DNA from: Gloeobacter morelensis MG652769
Lineage (GTDB): Bacteria; Cyanobacteriota; Cyanobacteriia; Gloeobacterales; Gloeobacteraceae
DNA length: 64,000 nucleotides
Reading direction: 5' to 3'
Assembly (NCBI RefSeq): GCF_021018745.1
Contig: NZ_CP063845.1
Location: 1,922,001-1,986,000, forward strand
Below, in pieces: positions 13,961-23,017 of this stretch. A program made the position numbers and the translations under genes. How positions within the stretch are numbered: position 1 is the stretch's first letter; each line of letters opens with the position of its first letter. The notes beneath the pieces were generated by a model. That model was not told the DNA's origin. It did not search any database and saw only the letters and a program-made list of their open reading frames with translations.

Positions 13961-16666
13961 CTAACGGAGGTTATGCACAATTGCCGCTTCGGTGATCGGA
14001 AAGCCCCCCGGCGGCAACTCGAACCGCGGCTCCACCTGCGCAGCGGCATCAGGACCCGCCGCCCGCAATCCTGCCGTTTCCTTCGTCTCGAATCGCAGCA
14101 GCACGTCATACGCCACCCGGCCCACCGGCGCACCCGGCACGCCCTGCACCAGACCCCGGTAGCGGAACTGGTTGCCGTACGCGTCCGTCAGGCGCGACTC
14201 GGTGTAGTTCAACCCCAGCCCCATTACCCCCATTGCCCGGAGGGTACGCAGTTCGCCGGTGGCCGAGAGGCCGTCGTGATCGGTGTCTTGCCACAGCCGC
14301 AATTTTGCGAACACCGCGTCTTTAGCGTCGATGCGCCCGTCGCCGTTGCCACCTTCACCCGCTTTATCGAACTCTGCCAGGGCCAAAAACCCGTTTGGTT
14401 CCCCCGTCCTGGGTTGGGGCGTGAAGTTGCCGAACAGTTCCTGGCCGTTGTCGATGCGGCCATTGCCGTCGCGGTCGAGCACCAACCAGGCATCGTCGGT
14501 GTTCGCTTTTGTCCACGCCAGGTGCATCGGCACCCCCGTGGCGGTGATGTCGAAGTCCACCCCGCCAAACTCGTCGCTTAGAGCAAATCCGTCGCCCGCA
14601 GTGTCGATGAGGATGGGGGTGGTGGGTTGCACGTAGCTGGGTGGGTAGAACTGGTAGGTCAATTGGGTACGCTGTTCCCGAAAGAGATAACCCTGGTCGA
14701 ACTGCTGACCGTTGCTGGTCATCAGAATGAACCAGTGGGCGAAGTCGGTGGTGCCGTTGTTGTATACCCCAAGGTCCACCCGCCCGTCACAGTTGAAATC
14801 GTCCACAACCGGAGTAAATACCGGGCCGCCGTAGTAACCGTAGTCGTAGATCTGGCGGTTGTAGTGGTCGCGTACCAGCCAGTGGCCGGTGAGGGTGTCG
14901 TACATACCCTCGTCCACTGCACCGTCGCCGTTGAAGTCGTAAGCCTGCGGCAGCCAGTAGCCGTCCACCCCAGGAAAGGCGGCCACCAGGTTATTGGTGC
15001 CGCTGCCGGTATAGGCGAAGTACCAGGTGGCGTTGCTGTAACGATAGACGATGCGGTCGGCAAGGCCGTCGGCGTTGGCGTCGCCGACGATGAACACGTC
15101 TTGGGGGGAATCGTCGCCGTAAGCCCCCAGATCGACGATGGCATTATCGGGTTTGGAGTAGTAGAGCCAGTGGTTGTCGTACCTGCGCCAGTAAGCGGCG
15201 TCGGTGAGCCCGTCGCCGTTAAAGTCGCCGGCCAGGGGCACATCGCCGATGTAGCCGAGGCCTAAGGCGAGCAGTGGTGCGGTGGTGCCGGTGTTGGTAG
15301 GGTTGGCGAACCACTGCCCGGTGGAGGGGCGGAAGACGGTGAGGTTGGCGAAGCCGGAGCCCAGGTAATTGCCGGGCATGGCGATGTCGCCGGTGATACC
15401 GAAGTTGGAGAGGGTAGTCTGGGAGCCGGAGGCGTTGTAGGTGGCGCGCTGGCTGCCGCCCAGGTAGGCGAGCAAGTCGGCGTTGCAGGTGTTGTCGAAG
15501 CTGATGGGCTTTTGCCCGGGCTTGGCGCACTTACCAATTCCCGGTCCGCCAAAACCGAACTGGGAAAGTGAACCGCTCGACTGATTTCCGACGTTGTACT
15601 GAGTAGGTTCGCTCGGAACGATGACGACATTGGGGTACGGTGCGGTACCGCCGCTGACTTTCAAGTAAGCCAAATTGGTAAACTTAGCAGGTGAGGCCGA
15701 GTTGCCCAGCGCCCCATTTCCCATGTCCGTGCACGTACCTTTGCCGCGCGGTGAAATGATCTCGCCCTGTGCATTCACCTGACCGCCCTGAGTAAAGCTT
15801 GAGAACCATACGCTTTCTGGAAAGTGGCCGAACTCAACGCCGTTGTAAGAAAGAGCCCAACGGGCGGGTAGGCTCCCTGAAGCGGCTTTGTACGCGATTG
15901 CAAAAGTAGCTGTTCCGCCAGGTGCTAATGTTTGCCCAAGAACGATTGTTGCCCCCGGAGTTGGTTTGTAACCAGAGTTGGAGGACTCACCAAAAACAAA
16001 TGCCCCATTTACGTAACGCGCAGCGAAAAGATGGATCTCCTTGTCATCATAAACTTCAGGTTCGACCAACCAACCAATCTCAACTTCGTTTTGACCGTTC
16101 GATGATGATGTCGCAATTTGTGCAAGAGAAGTGTCTCTTTTGGCTATATCGTAATTAGACTTTCCGATAGTGATAGTGGACTGAACGCCGGTGTTGGCGA
16201 CGCCAGCGATAGTAATTCCTACATAGTATCGGTACAATTTGTCACTAGGATCATAAACAGGTGCCTCTGTCACAGTACCAGGATTTCGGGAGAGTTCTGG
16301 GGGATGATCTCTCTCGCCCTGCTCATCCTGCTTTGGAGCGGGAACAGATGGCACGAGCTTGTGTTCCTTAAACAGTCGCTTGTAGAGTAGCTTTTGGGGA
16401 AACTGACCCGGAGGGCACTCCATCATGTCGTCCGGTGTCGGCACCGCCTCCGGGAATTCTGTAGGCACTTCGTAACACTCGTAGTACCTGCCGGTCGGTG
16501 CCAAGAGCACACTCGGTGGCTTTTTGCCGTTGACTTGCTCGGGCCTCTCGTAAGGATTTCTTGGCTTTTGTGGATCGAAGGGTTGGGCGGAGACGGCCGA
16601 ACACCCGATAAGCATGAGCAACAGAAGCATTATGGCTTTGAGGGGGACAAGGAATCTATGCGGCAT
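13961..16666 (-). CDS. Large exoprotein: neprosin-like domain, FG-GAP repeats, EF-hand-like tail
   Basis: A 901-residue exported protein. The start MPHRFLVPLKA gives a signal sequence ending LIGC-SAVSAQ, either a lipobox or a type I site after VSA. Residues about 130-330 look like a neprosin (DUF239) domain: VEIGWLVEPEVYDDK, then RWALSYNGVEFGHFPESVW and TCTDMGNG. Four or more FG-GAP/VCBS blades follow (AGDFNGDGLTDAAYW, GDANADGLADRIVY, YDFNGDGAVDEGMYD, DDFNCDGRVDLGVY). The end has calcium-binding DxDxDG loops (DRDGNGRIDNGQELFG, GNGDGRIDAKDAVF, DTDHDGLSATGEL). Plant neprosins are glutamic proteases; whether this protein is active is untested. It probably acts outside the cell and binds calcium. 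Confidence 0.7.
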   Translation of the reverse strand: MPHRFLVPLKAIMLLLLMLIGCSAVSAQPFDPQKPRNPYERPEQVNGKKPPSVLLAPTGRYYECYEVPTEFPEAVPTPDDMMECPPGQFPQKLLYKRLFKEHKLVPSVPAPKQDEQGERDHPPELSRNPGTVTEAPVYDPSDKLYRYYVGITIAGVANTGVQSTITIGKSNYDIAKRDTSLAQIATSSSNGQNEVEIGWLVEPEVYDDKEIHLFAARYVNGAFVFGESSNSGYKPTPGATIVLGQTLAPGGTATFAIAYKAASGSLPARWALSYNGVEFGHFPESVWFSSFTQGGQVNAQGEIISPRGKGTCTDMGNGALGNSASPAKFTNLAYLKVSGGTAPYPNVVIVPSEPTQYNVGNQSSGSLSQFGFGGPGIGKCAKPGQKPISFDNTCNADLLAYLGGSQRATYNASGSQTTLSNFGITGDIAMPGNYLGSGFANLTVFRPSTGQWFANPTNTGTTAPLLALGLGYIGDVPLAGDFNGDGLTDAAYWRRYDNHWLYYSKPDNAIVDLGAYGDDSPQDVFIVGDANADGLADRIVYRYSNATWYFAYTGSGTNNLVAAFPGVDGYWLPQAYDFNGDGAVDEGMYDTLTGHWLVRDHYNRQIYDYGYYGGPVFTPVVDDFNCDGRVDLGVYNNGTTDFAHWFILMTSNGQQFDQGYLFREQRTQLTYQFYPPSYVQPTTPILIDTAGDGFALSDEFGGVDFDITATGVPMHLAWTKANTDDAWLVLDRDGNGRIDNGQELFGNFTPQPRTGEPNGFLALAEFDKAGEGGNGDGRIDAKDAVFAKLRLWQDTDHDGLSATGELRTLRAMGVMGLGLNYTESRLTDAYGNQFRYRGLVQGVPGAPVGRVAYDVLLRFETKETAGLRAAGPDAAAQVEPRFELPPGGFPITEAAIVHNLR

Positions 16667-16702
16667 GGACTCGGTACTCCACAGGAGGCCGGATAACGGC
16701 AA

Positions 16703-17029
16703 ACTTCAACGGTAAAGCGCATCGTAGCGAAAAGGAACATAGCAACTTAATGCATGTACATTTGAGCGGCTCGAAAAAGTGTACCAACCCCGCAAGAAAG
16801 TTGGTACACTTTTTGGCAACTTCTTTTTGGCAACTTAAAGAAATTCTTAATAAGCCTGCTACTCGGTGTTGCCCACCCCGCCGTGGGCATCGCCCGTAGT
16901 GACCAAGGCAGGTTCGCCGAGGCTTCGCCGCCGCACGAAAGCGCATACAAGGCTCCTGGCACGCGGTGCCCACAGATTAGCCAGAGATCACCGGTTGAAC
17001 CAGACGTTGAATTACTGGACTGTTCAGAA
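16703..17029. other. Intergenic region of about 330 bp with strong hairpins
   Basis: There is no convincing reading frame between hisZ and the exoprotein gene. It contains a perfect 15-bp inverted repeat (16774-16788 and 16800-16814, AAAAAGTGTACCAAC / GTTGGTACACTTTTT), which can act as a terminator on either strand. A GC-rich stretch at about 16860-16990 has complementary GTGGGCA / TGCCCAC arms around a hairpin-rich core when read on the minus strand. This could be a small structured RNA or an extended 3' UTR of hisZ. I cannot assign it to a known RNA family. Confidence 0.4.
16774..16814 (-). terminator. Perfect 15-bp inverted repeat, possible terminator
   Basis: The arms 16774-16788 and 16800-16814 are perfect complements around an 11-nt loop. 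The outer ends are A5/T5, so a U-tract follows the stem on both strands. It sits about 215 bp beyond the hisZ stop and 108 bp before the exoprotein start, so it could separate these two minus-strand genes. Confidence 0.5.
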
Positions 17030-18205
17030 TCAGGCAATCGTCAGATCGCAATCGGTGGTACTACCGTCGGCGTGAACCCAGCGCACGACGGCCGCACCCA
17101 GAGCCCGGCCGTGGGCGATTGCCTCCGCACCGGTGCGGCCCAACAGTTCAATCTCCACCCGCTCGCCGGGAGCGCGGCGCAGCTTGTCCGCCTCGGCCAG
17201 GGCCGCCTCCCAGGCCTCCGGCCCGTCGGGCACCACCAGAAAGCCACCCCCCGCCGTGCGGCCCGGCAAGCGGCCGGTGGGCAAGAGCACCTGCTGGAGC
17301 GCTTCGAGGTTGAGGGCAAAGCCCGCCCCGGGCGCCGGCTTGCCGTAGGAACCGAGCAGATGGTCGTAGCGGCCTCCACGGCCAATCAGCCGCCCCCCGG
17401 CGCTCACCTCAAAAATCAGGCCCGTGTAGTAATCGAATGCTTCGACCAGGCTCAAATCGAGCACCACCGGCACCGAGCGGCCCCCCAGCCAGCCGGTGAG
17501 CGTCTCCAGTTCGGCGAGTTCCGCGCGCTGGGCGTCACTCATCGGCAGCGAGGACGCCTTGCTGAGCACCATCTCCGGTGCGCCGCGCAGGTCAAACAGC
17601 AGCAGCAACTGGGATCTGACCGCCTCGTCGATGCCCGCTTCAGCAAGAATCGCCACGCGGTCGAGTTCGGCCATCGCCCGGCGCAGCCGGTGTCGGGCAG
17701 GTTCGGCCACCTGGGCAAGCCACGAGCGGGTAAACGCGACCGCACCCAAAATCAGCGTCCAGTCCGGCGGGGCCAATTCCGCAAGGCAATCGGCGAGGAC
17801 CAGGAGCACCTCGGCGTCGGCGAGCGCCCCACCCGCGCCGATCAATTCCACCCCGGCCTGGTAAAACTCCTGCGGCTGCGTGGTGCTGCGAAAGACGTTC
17901 ATCTGGTAGGACAACCGCACCGGCCAGGGCGTATCGGCAAGGCGCGTGGCCACCGCCCGCGCCAGCGACGGGGTCGGGTCGGGCCTGAGGCCCAGGGACA
18001 CCCCCTCGGCGTCGCGCAGCTGCAAAATTGCCTGCAGGTCGATCGAACCGCTCGCCTGCAGCGTCTCCATCCGTTCGAGTGTGGGAGTGATGATCCGCTG
18101 GTAGTCCCAGCGGCTGAACACCCGCTGCAAACGCTGTTCGATCCAGAGCTTTTGCGAGACGTCGAGGGGCAGCAAGTCGCGCACCCCGGTCGGCGGTTGG
18201 TACAT
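17030..18205 (-). CDS. hisZ: ATP phosphoribosyltransferase regulatory subunit HisZ
   Basis: HisZ is a class II histidyl-tRNA-synthetase paralogue that lacks aminoacylation. It forms a hetero-octamer with short-form HisG for the first step of histidine synthesis. The 391-residue product starts MYQPPTGVRDLLPLD and shows motif 1-like IEQRLQRVFSRWDYQRIITP, motif 2-like LGLRPDPTPSLARAVATRL, and the HisS-like block VEAFDYYTGLIFEV and GRGGRYDHLLGSYG. The anticodon-binding domain of true HisRS is absent or altered, as expected. hisG is not in the window. Confidence 0.93.
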   Translation of the reverse strand: MYQPPTGVRDLLPLDVSQKLWIEQRLQRVFSRWDYQRIITPTLERMETLQASGSIDLQAILQLRDAEGVSLGLRPDPTPSLARAVATRLADTPWPVRLSYQMNVFRSTTQPQEFYQAGVELIGAGGALADAEVLLVLADCLAELAPPDWTLILGAVAFTRSWLAQVAEPARHRLRRAMAELDRVAILAEAGIDEAVRSQLLLLFDLRGAPEMVLSKASSLPMSDAQRAELAELETLTGWLGGRSVPVVLDLSLVEAFDYYTGLIFEVSAGGRLIGRGGRYDHLLGSYGKPAPGAGFALNLEALQQVLLPTGRLPGRTAGGGFLVVPDGPEAWEAALAEADKLRRAPGERVEIELLGRTGAEAIAHGRALGAAVVRWVHADGSTTDCDLTIA

Positions 18206-18229
18206 GGGAGAACCGAATTGTGTCCTTCC

Positions 18230-20584
18230 CTACTGTACGGCCGGGGCAGGGGAGATTAGCCTGCCGGAAAGCGCCTTTGCCTTGATGAGCAGCTTGTCGG
18301 ACGGGTCGGCCCCTTCGAGTACCTGGAGGGTGTACTGAATTTCTTTGTGGGCGGTAGTGCGATCCCCTTCAGCCAGGGCAATCTCCGCCAGTTCGTAGTG
18401 CGCCTCCGGCAGAGCCGGGATCACCTGTAAAGCCTTCGCAAGGGAAGCCTTCGCATTCGTCGGATCGCCCAGCAACCGGTAACAGCGACCGATGCCAGCA
18501 AGGCTCTCGCCTTCACCGGAGGGATTTCTCTTCAGGTGCCGCTGATAGAACTGCACAGCCTGCTTGTAGTCCTTGCGCAGTTCAGCGATTTCCCCACGGC
18601 GGCGCTCCAGGCCGATCGCATCAATCAGATAGTCCAGGCTGTAGCGGTGCAGTGTGGCTTCGATCTGGGGAATGAGCGGCTCGGCTCGGGCGACATCTTC
18701 GAGGGCCAAGTAAACCTTCAGGTAGCCCATCTGGATGAATGTCGACAGCAGCGGACTGGATCCCACCTGAGCCTGCATCCGCTTCAAGGCGGCAAAGGCC
18801 ATGTCCTGCCGCCCGGCCAGTACATAACCATCGAGGATGAATGCCTGGTTGAGAAGGGAGTTGATGAGACCGTCTTTGGTCGGCAGGAATTGGGGGATTA
18901 GCGGAACAACCTTTTGCCACTGGTGCCGCAGGCTATGGTGTGTGATCAGATTTGCGTAGGCATTCTCTTTCTGTTCGGCGGTCCGACTGTTGGCCTGGGC
19001 AAGGCGATTAAATTCAAGCGCCCCGGAAAATTCGCCTATACTGCTTGCCAGCGATGCCAACCCGAGCTGAGCCCCGGTATTGTTGTCATCGAGGGTCAGA
19101 GATTGCCGGTACAAGGAGCGAGCCTGCTCGAATCGCCCCTGCAGCCGATAGGTATCCGCCATGTATTGGTAGGCTGTGGACCGGCGTTCCTCGCGGTCGC
19201 CGAACTGCTCAAAAAGCCGTAGAGCTTCTGCATAGCGTCCGTTTTGCTGCTCAAGCTGGCCCATTTGCAGCAGATAGCTGGATGTTTCGGGATCAAGTTC
19301 AAGAATCCGTCGCAGCGTAGCGATGGCCCGGTCCCGCTGGGCGGTGTTCATGTGATGCCGGGCAAGGCGAAGATGTGCCTGGAGATCGTCCGGATAGAGG
19401 GCGACCCACTTCTCAATAGCCTGTAGTGCTTCCTCCGGCTGCCCCTTTAACCAGATCCAGGTCCGCAGAAAAAACTGGTATCGCTCGATCAGCTTGAAGG
19501 CGTACTGCTGTCCTTTTTCATAGTGACGTTCGGCCTGATCGATCTTGGCAGCCAGCAAGGAGCTTCCAATCTGCTCCAAATAGGCAGTGGCAAAGCTAGG
19601 GTCCGCCGCGGTCGCCCGGTCGAATTGCTCCAATGCCGCCGGGTAATTGCCGTCGAAATCGGCAAGGTTTCGGGCCAGGGTGAAGTGTTCCAGGGCGGTG
19701 AGCGAGCGGGTAAGCACCTCGGCCACCGGAAAATCGGCGATCGAATCGATGTGTTGGGCAGGTAAGTCAAGGTCGCGCTTGAGTTGCACCGACATGTCGT
19801 CAACTAGCTCAAACAGGTTCGTTCCCTGGTAGGTGCGGCGGGCCAAGCGTTTGACCCGCTCGGTCTCGTAAAGATCTACACGGATGGAAAACCGATCCCC
19901 GGTTTTGGTCACGGTGCCGGTGACGATGTAATCGAGTCTTTGATACTTGGCGATCTGCCGTTCCAAGCCTAAGGCCAGCACATCCCGATACGAAAACCCC
20001 GCCCGCCGGATCCGGTCGGCCAGGTTGTAACTGTCCTGCAAGCCCAGATAAAGATCCTGGGAAAGATCCGTAGCAAGGACAATCGGAATGCCCTGTTGCA
20101 GCCAATCGAGTTTCGGGTTGCCGCTGGTGTTCTCGAAGAAAAATAGCGCCAGGCGCTTGCGAAAGGCGCTTTTGGGCACCTGCCGCTCGACGGTGCGCCC
20201 GGAGCTGTCTTGAAGGGTGACCGTCTGGTTGATGCTGCCCAGTTCCTGGCCCTGGAACGTCAACCAGAGCACTGCCCCGGCTACCGCCAAGTTGACCGGA
20301 ACGCCGATTTTTTCCAACCATGTCCAGTGGGGTTCATCGCCCCCGCGAAAGTAAGCGACAGTCAGCACGCTCGGAGTGAGCAGGACCACCAGATAGAAAA
20401 AAAAGTCGGTGAGGGCGGGTGCCAGGGCGTAGCGTTCGCTCAGCCAGTCGACAAATTGCAGGACACCCCAGCAGAGCGTCACATAGGCCACCGCCACCTG
20501 GGGCACCTTGCGCGAAAGCAAAGAGCCGAGTAACCCGGAAGGTCGCCCCGGGGACGCTCTGAACGGTGTCGGTATTCTCGCCAT
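18230..20584 (-). CDS. Membrane-anchored TPR repeat protein
   Basis: A 784-residue protein starting MARIPTPFRASPG. The N-terminal 110 residues hold three membrane helices (VPQVAVAYVTLCWGVLQFVD, LTDFFFYLVVLLTPSVLTVA, VPVNLAVAGAVLWLTF). Next comes a domain (about 150-290) like the adenylate-cyclase-associated or FlgO-type 'LALFFFENTSGNPKLDWLQQ' module. From about residue 300 to the end it is a run of tetratricopeptide repeats (e.g. YAEALRLFEQFGDREERRSTAY, YRQSLTLDDNNTGAQLGL). It may be a scaffold or sensor. It ends 25 bp upstream of hisZ on the same strand, so they may be cotranscribed, but no functional link is evident. Confidence 0.7.
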   Translation of the reverse strand: MARIPTPFRASPGRPSGLLGSLLSRKVPQVAVAYVTLCWGVLQFVDWLSERYALAPALTDFFFYLVVLLTPSVLTVAYFRGGDEPHWTWLEKIGVPVNLAVAGAVLWLTFQGQELGSINQTVTLQDSSGRTVERQVPKSAFRKRLALFFFENTSGNPKLDWLQQGIPIVLATDLSQDLYLGLQDSYNLADRIRRAGFSYRDVLALGLERQIAKYQRLDYIVTGTVTKTGDRFSIRVDLYETERVKRLARRTYQGTNLFELVDDMSVQLKRDLDLPAQHIDSIADFPVAEVLTRSLTALEHFTLARNLADFDGNYPAALEQFDRATAADPSFATAYLEQIGSSLLAAKIDQAERHYEKGQQYAFKLIERYQFFLRTWIWLKGQPEEALQAIEKWVALYPDDLQAHLRLARHHMNTAQRDRAIATLRRILELDPETSSYLLQMGQLEQQNGRYAEALRLFEQFGDREERRSTAYQYMADTYRLQGRFEQARSLYRQSLTLDDNNTGAQLGLASLASSIGEFSGALEFNRLAQANSRTAEQKENAYANLITHHSLRHQWQKVVPLIPQFLPTKDGLINSLLNQAFILDGYVLAGRQDMAFAALKRMQAQVGSSPLLSTFIQMGYLKVYLALEDVARAEPLIPQIEATLHRYSLDYLIDAIGLERRRGEIAELRKDYKQAVQFYQRHLKRNPSGEGESLAGIGRCYRLLGDPTNAKASLAKALQVIPALPEAHYELAEIALAEGDRTTAHKEIQYTLQVLEGADPSDKLLIKAKALSGRLISPAPAVQ

Positions 20585-20648
20585 CAAACCGGTGCAACCT
20601 TTGCTTGCGCTGCCCCAAGCTTAGGGGATTGCGCAAGAATGCAAAAGT

Positions 20649-22898
20649 TCAGCTGGAACTGACCACCGCCACCGGGCAACTGGCCTGGCGCAGGAGGGTA
20701 TCGACGCGGTGGCCGAAGAAGACCCGCCCCGAGATCGGCCGGATGTTGCTGCCCAGGATAATCAGATCCACCCCTTCGCTGCGGGCGAAGTTCAGGATCT
20801 CTTTTTCAGGACTGTTGCCGGTGAGCACCGCTGTATTCACCTGGGCACCGAGGCCGCGGCCGATGTCGGCCTGCTGATCGACGATTTGCTGGGCGATGTC
20901 GAGGGCAATGCTCATGTTGTCCTGATCGACATAAAAATCGTCGAACTGCGGCAGGTTGACCACGTGCACCAGGGTGACGAGCGCTTGGGTCTGGGCGGCG
21001 ATGGTGCTTGCCACCTCGACCGCGTGTTTGCTGTACTCGGTGCCGATCGTGGGCACCAGGATGTGGCGGATCTCCTGCAGGGCAATGGTGCAGTGATCGC
21101 CTTCGGGCTGGGGCAGGTGGGATTTGACCACCATCGTTGCGCAGGGAGCCTCCTGCACCACCCGGTCCACGATCGAGTTAAAGAGCGTGCCGTCGGCGAA
21201 GCGTTGCTCGGTGGCCCCCATCACCAGCAGGTTGTAGCCTTTGGCCGCCTCGCGCAGGATCACCTCGGCCGGGTCGCGGCCCGATTCGACCCGCGTCTGT
21301 AGCGCCTTGGGCAGGCTCATCTCGTCGGCCACCGCTGCAAAGGCGGTCTCGGCACTCGATTCCGGGGCGACGACGGCGGCGCGGCTTTTGCCCCCCACAG
21401 GCCGATCCCCGCACTCGGCGAAAAGGGCGGTCACTTCAAGCTCATTCTGCTGGGCCATGTGGCTCACCAGTTGGGCCGCAAGCTGCACGTTGGCGCCGCC
21501 GCGGGTGGGCAACAGCACCCGGCGGACGCTTTTGACAAAACTGCGGCTCGCCATCTCCTCCATCTGCAGACGGCGGGCTTCCTCGTCGCCCATCTTGACC
21601 TTCGAGAGCGTCCAACGCAGCAGGGGCGGTGCCATCAGCGAGGTGACAATCGCCACCATGACGATGATCGAATACATCTGCTGGTTGAGGACACCCAGCG
21701 ACAGACCGATGGTGGCGACGATGATCTCCATCGCCCCCCGGGCATTCATGCCGGAACCGAGGGCCAGCCCCTCCCAGTGGCCGAGCCCGCCCACACGCGC
21801 GCCAATGTAGACGCCCACGAACTTGCCGAAGCAGGCAATAAACAGCACCAGCGCCCCAATCAGCAACGTCTGCGGCTCAAGAAGCTGAAGCAGATTTACT
21901 TTTAAACCAGCGACCGCGAAGAAGATGGGTGCGAGAAAAGCGGCGGTGAACACTTCAAGGGTGTGTCCGGCCTCACGGCTGAAGCGCGGCGCCTGGCCCA
22001 CCAGGATGCCGGTGACAAAGGCGCCGAGGGCCGCTTCGATGCCCAACTGGTGGGTGAGGGCCGCCGCCGCGAGGGCGACGACCAGCACGATCGTCAGCTG
22101 AGCAGGCACCCCGCCAATCCAGTCGTCCACCAGCCGCAACAGCTGGGCCACCAGGGTGCGGCCGATCGTAAAGGCGACGCCCAGGAAGATTACCGCCCCC
22201 CCAATCGAACTCAAGGCGGCGGTGAGGTCGAGCTTGCCGCTGCTGGCCAGACCGGCCACCACGGAGAGCAAAATCCAGCCGATCGTATCGTCGGTCATGC
22301 CTGCCGCGAGGGTCACCTGGCCGATGTCGCGGCGGATGAGCTTGAGGTCCATCAGCACCTTGGCGATCACCGGAATGGCCGAGATGCTCATCGCCGTGGC
22401 AATAAACAAGCTAAAAACAAACCGCTCGGAGGGCTGCGCCAGAAAATTCTCTGGCAGCAGCATGCCGAGACCGAAGCCGGTGGCAAAAGGGACAACGATT
22501 CCCCCCAGTGAGATGAGTAGCGCTGTCTTGCCTTTACTCACGATCAAGTTGAGGTCGGTCTCAAGCCCTGTGGCAATCAACAAGAACAGCACCCCCAACC
22601 AGGAGACGACCGAGATGAGATCCGACTGGATTTGACTTTTGGGAAAGATTTCCGATTGGAGTGCCGGTAGCAGAAAGCCAAAGACCGACGGCCCGAGTAC
22701 GACCCCCGCGAGCAATTCGCCCACCACCGGCGGCAAATCGATGCGGCGCATCAGTTCGCCCAGGCCCCGCGCCGCAAACAGCAGCAAGGCCAGTTGTAAC
22801 AGCAGCAGCAGCACCTCGTGGTGACCCAGGGGCTTGATCGGACCGCTCTGGGCGGTCGCAGCGGCAAAATATAAAAATGAGTGCAATGCGGCTTCCAC
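20649..22898 (-). CDS. Kef-type cation/proton antiporter with universal-stress domains
   Basis: A 749-residue CPA2 transporter. A GTG start at 22898 is chosen because GGGAGG lies about 9 nt upstream; a longer frame to 22970 has no ribosome site. Residues about 20-420 carry some 12 membrane helices (e.g. VVGELLAGVVLGPSVFGF, with the conserved TDD at AGMTDDTIGWILLSV). The cytoplasmic tail holds two universal-stress-like domains: KSVRRVLLPTRGGANVQLAAQ, and RHILVPTIGTEYSKHAVEVA with LIILGSNIRPISGRVFFGHR near the end. Such proteins exchange Na+ or K+ for H+; the USP domains may sense nucleotides. Confidence 0.88.
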   Translation of the reverse strand: MEAALHSFLYFAAATAQSGPIKPLGHHEVLLLLLQLALLLFAARGLGELMRRIDLPPVVGELLAGVVLGPSVFGFLLPALQSEIFPKSQIQSDLISVVSWLGVLFLLIATGLETDLNLIVSKGKTALLISLGGIVVPFATGFGLGMLLPENFLAQPSERFVFSLFIATAMSISAIPVIAKVLMDLKLIRRDIGQVTLAAGMTDDTIGWILLSVVAGLASSGKLDLTAALSSIGGAVIFLGVAFTIGRTLVAQLLRLVDDWIGGVPAQLTIVLVVALAAAALTHQLGIEAALGAFVTGILVGQAPRFSREAGHTLEVFTAAFLAPIFFAVAGLKVNLLQLLEPQTLLIGALVLFIACFGKFVGVYIGARVGGLGHWEGLALGSGMNARGAMEIIVATIGLSLGVLNQQMYSIIVMVAIVTSLMAPPLLRWTLSKVKMGDEEARRLQMEEMASRSFVKSVRRVLLPTRGGANVQLAAQLVSHMAQQNELEVTALFAECGDRPVGGKSRAAVVAPESSAETAFAAVADEMSLPKALQTRVESGRDPAEVILREAAKGYNLLVMGATEQRFADGTLFNSIVDRVVQEAPCATMVVKSHLPQPEGDHCTIALQEIRHILVPTIGTEYSKHAVEVASTIAAQTQALVTLVHVVNLPQFDDFYVDQDNMSIALDIAQQIVDQQADIGRGLGAQVNTAVLTGNSPEKEILNFARSEGVDLIILGSNIRPISGRVFFGHRVDTLLRQASCPVAVVSSS

Positions 22899-23017
22899 GG
22901 TATCGGCCTCCCGGTGTCGCAAACGGTGATCCCCGCGACCCAGCAAGGCCGGGGGTGGGGACTCTCGCACATATTAACAGTGGCTTTGCGCTTCGCGATT
23001 CTGCGTCAGGACAGATC

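Noticed and set aside
16747-17037. A 96-codon minus-strand frame between hisZ and the exoprotein gene
   Set aside because: It spans the perfect inverted repeat and has no ribosome site or family similarity; a structured non-coding region is more likely.
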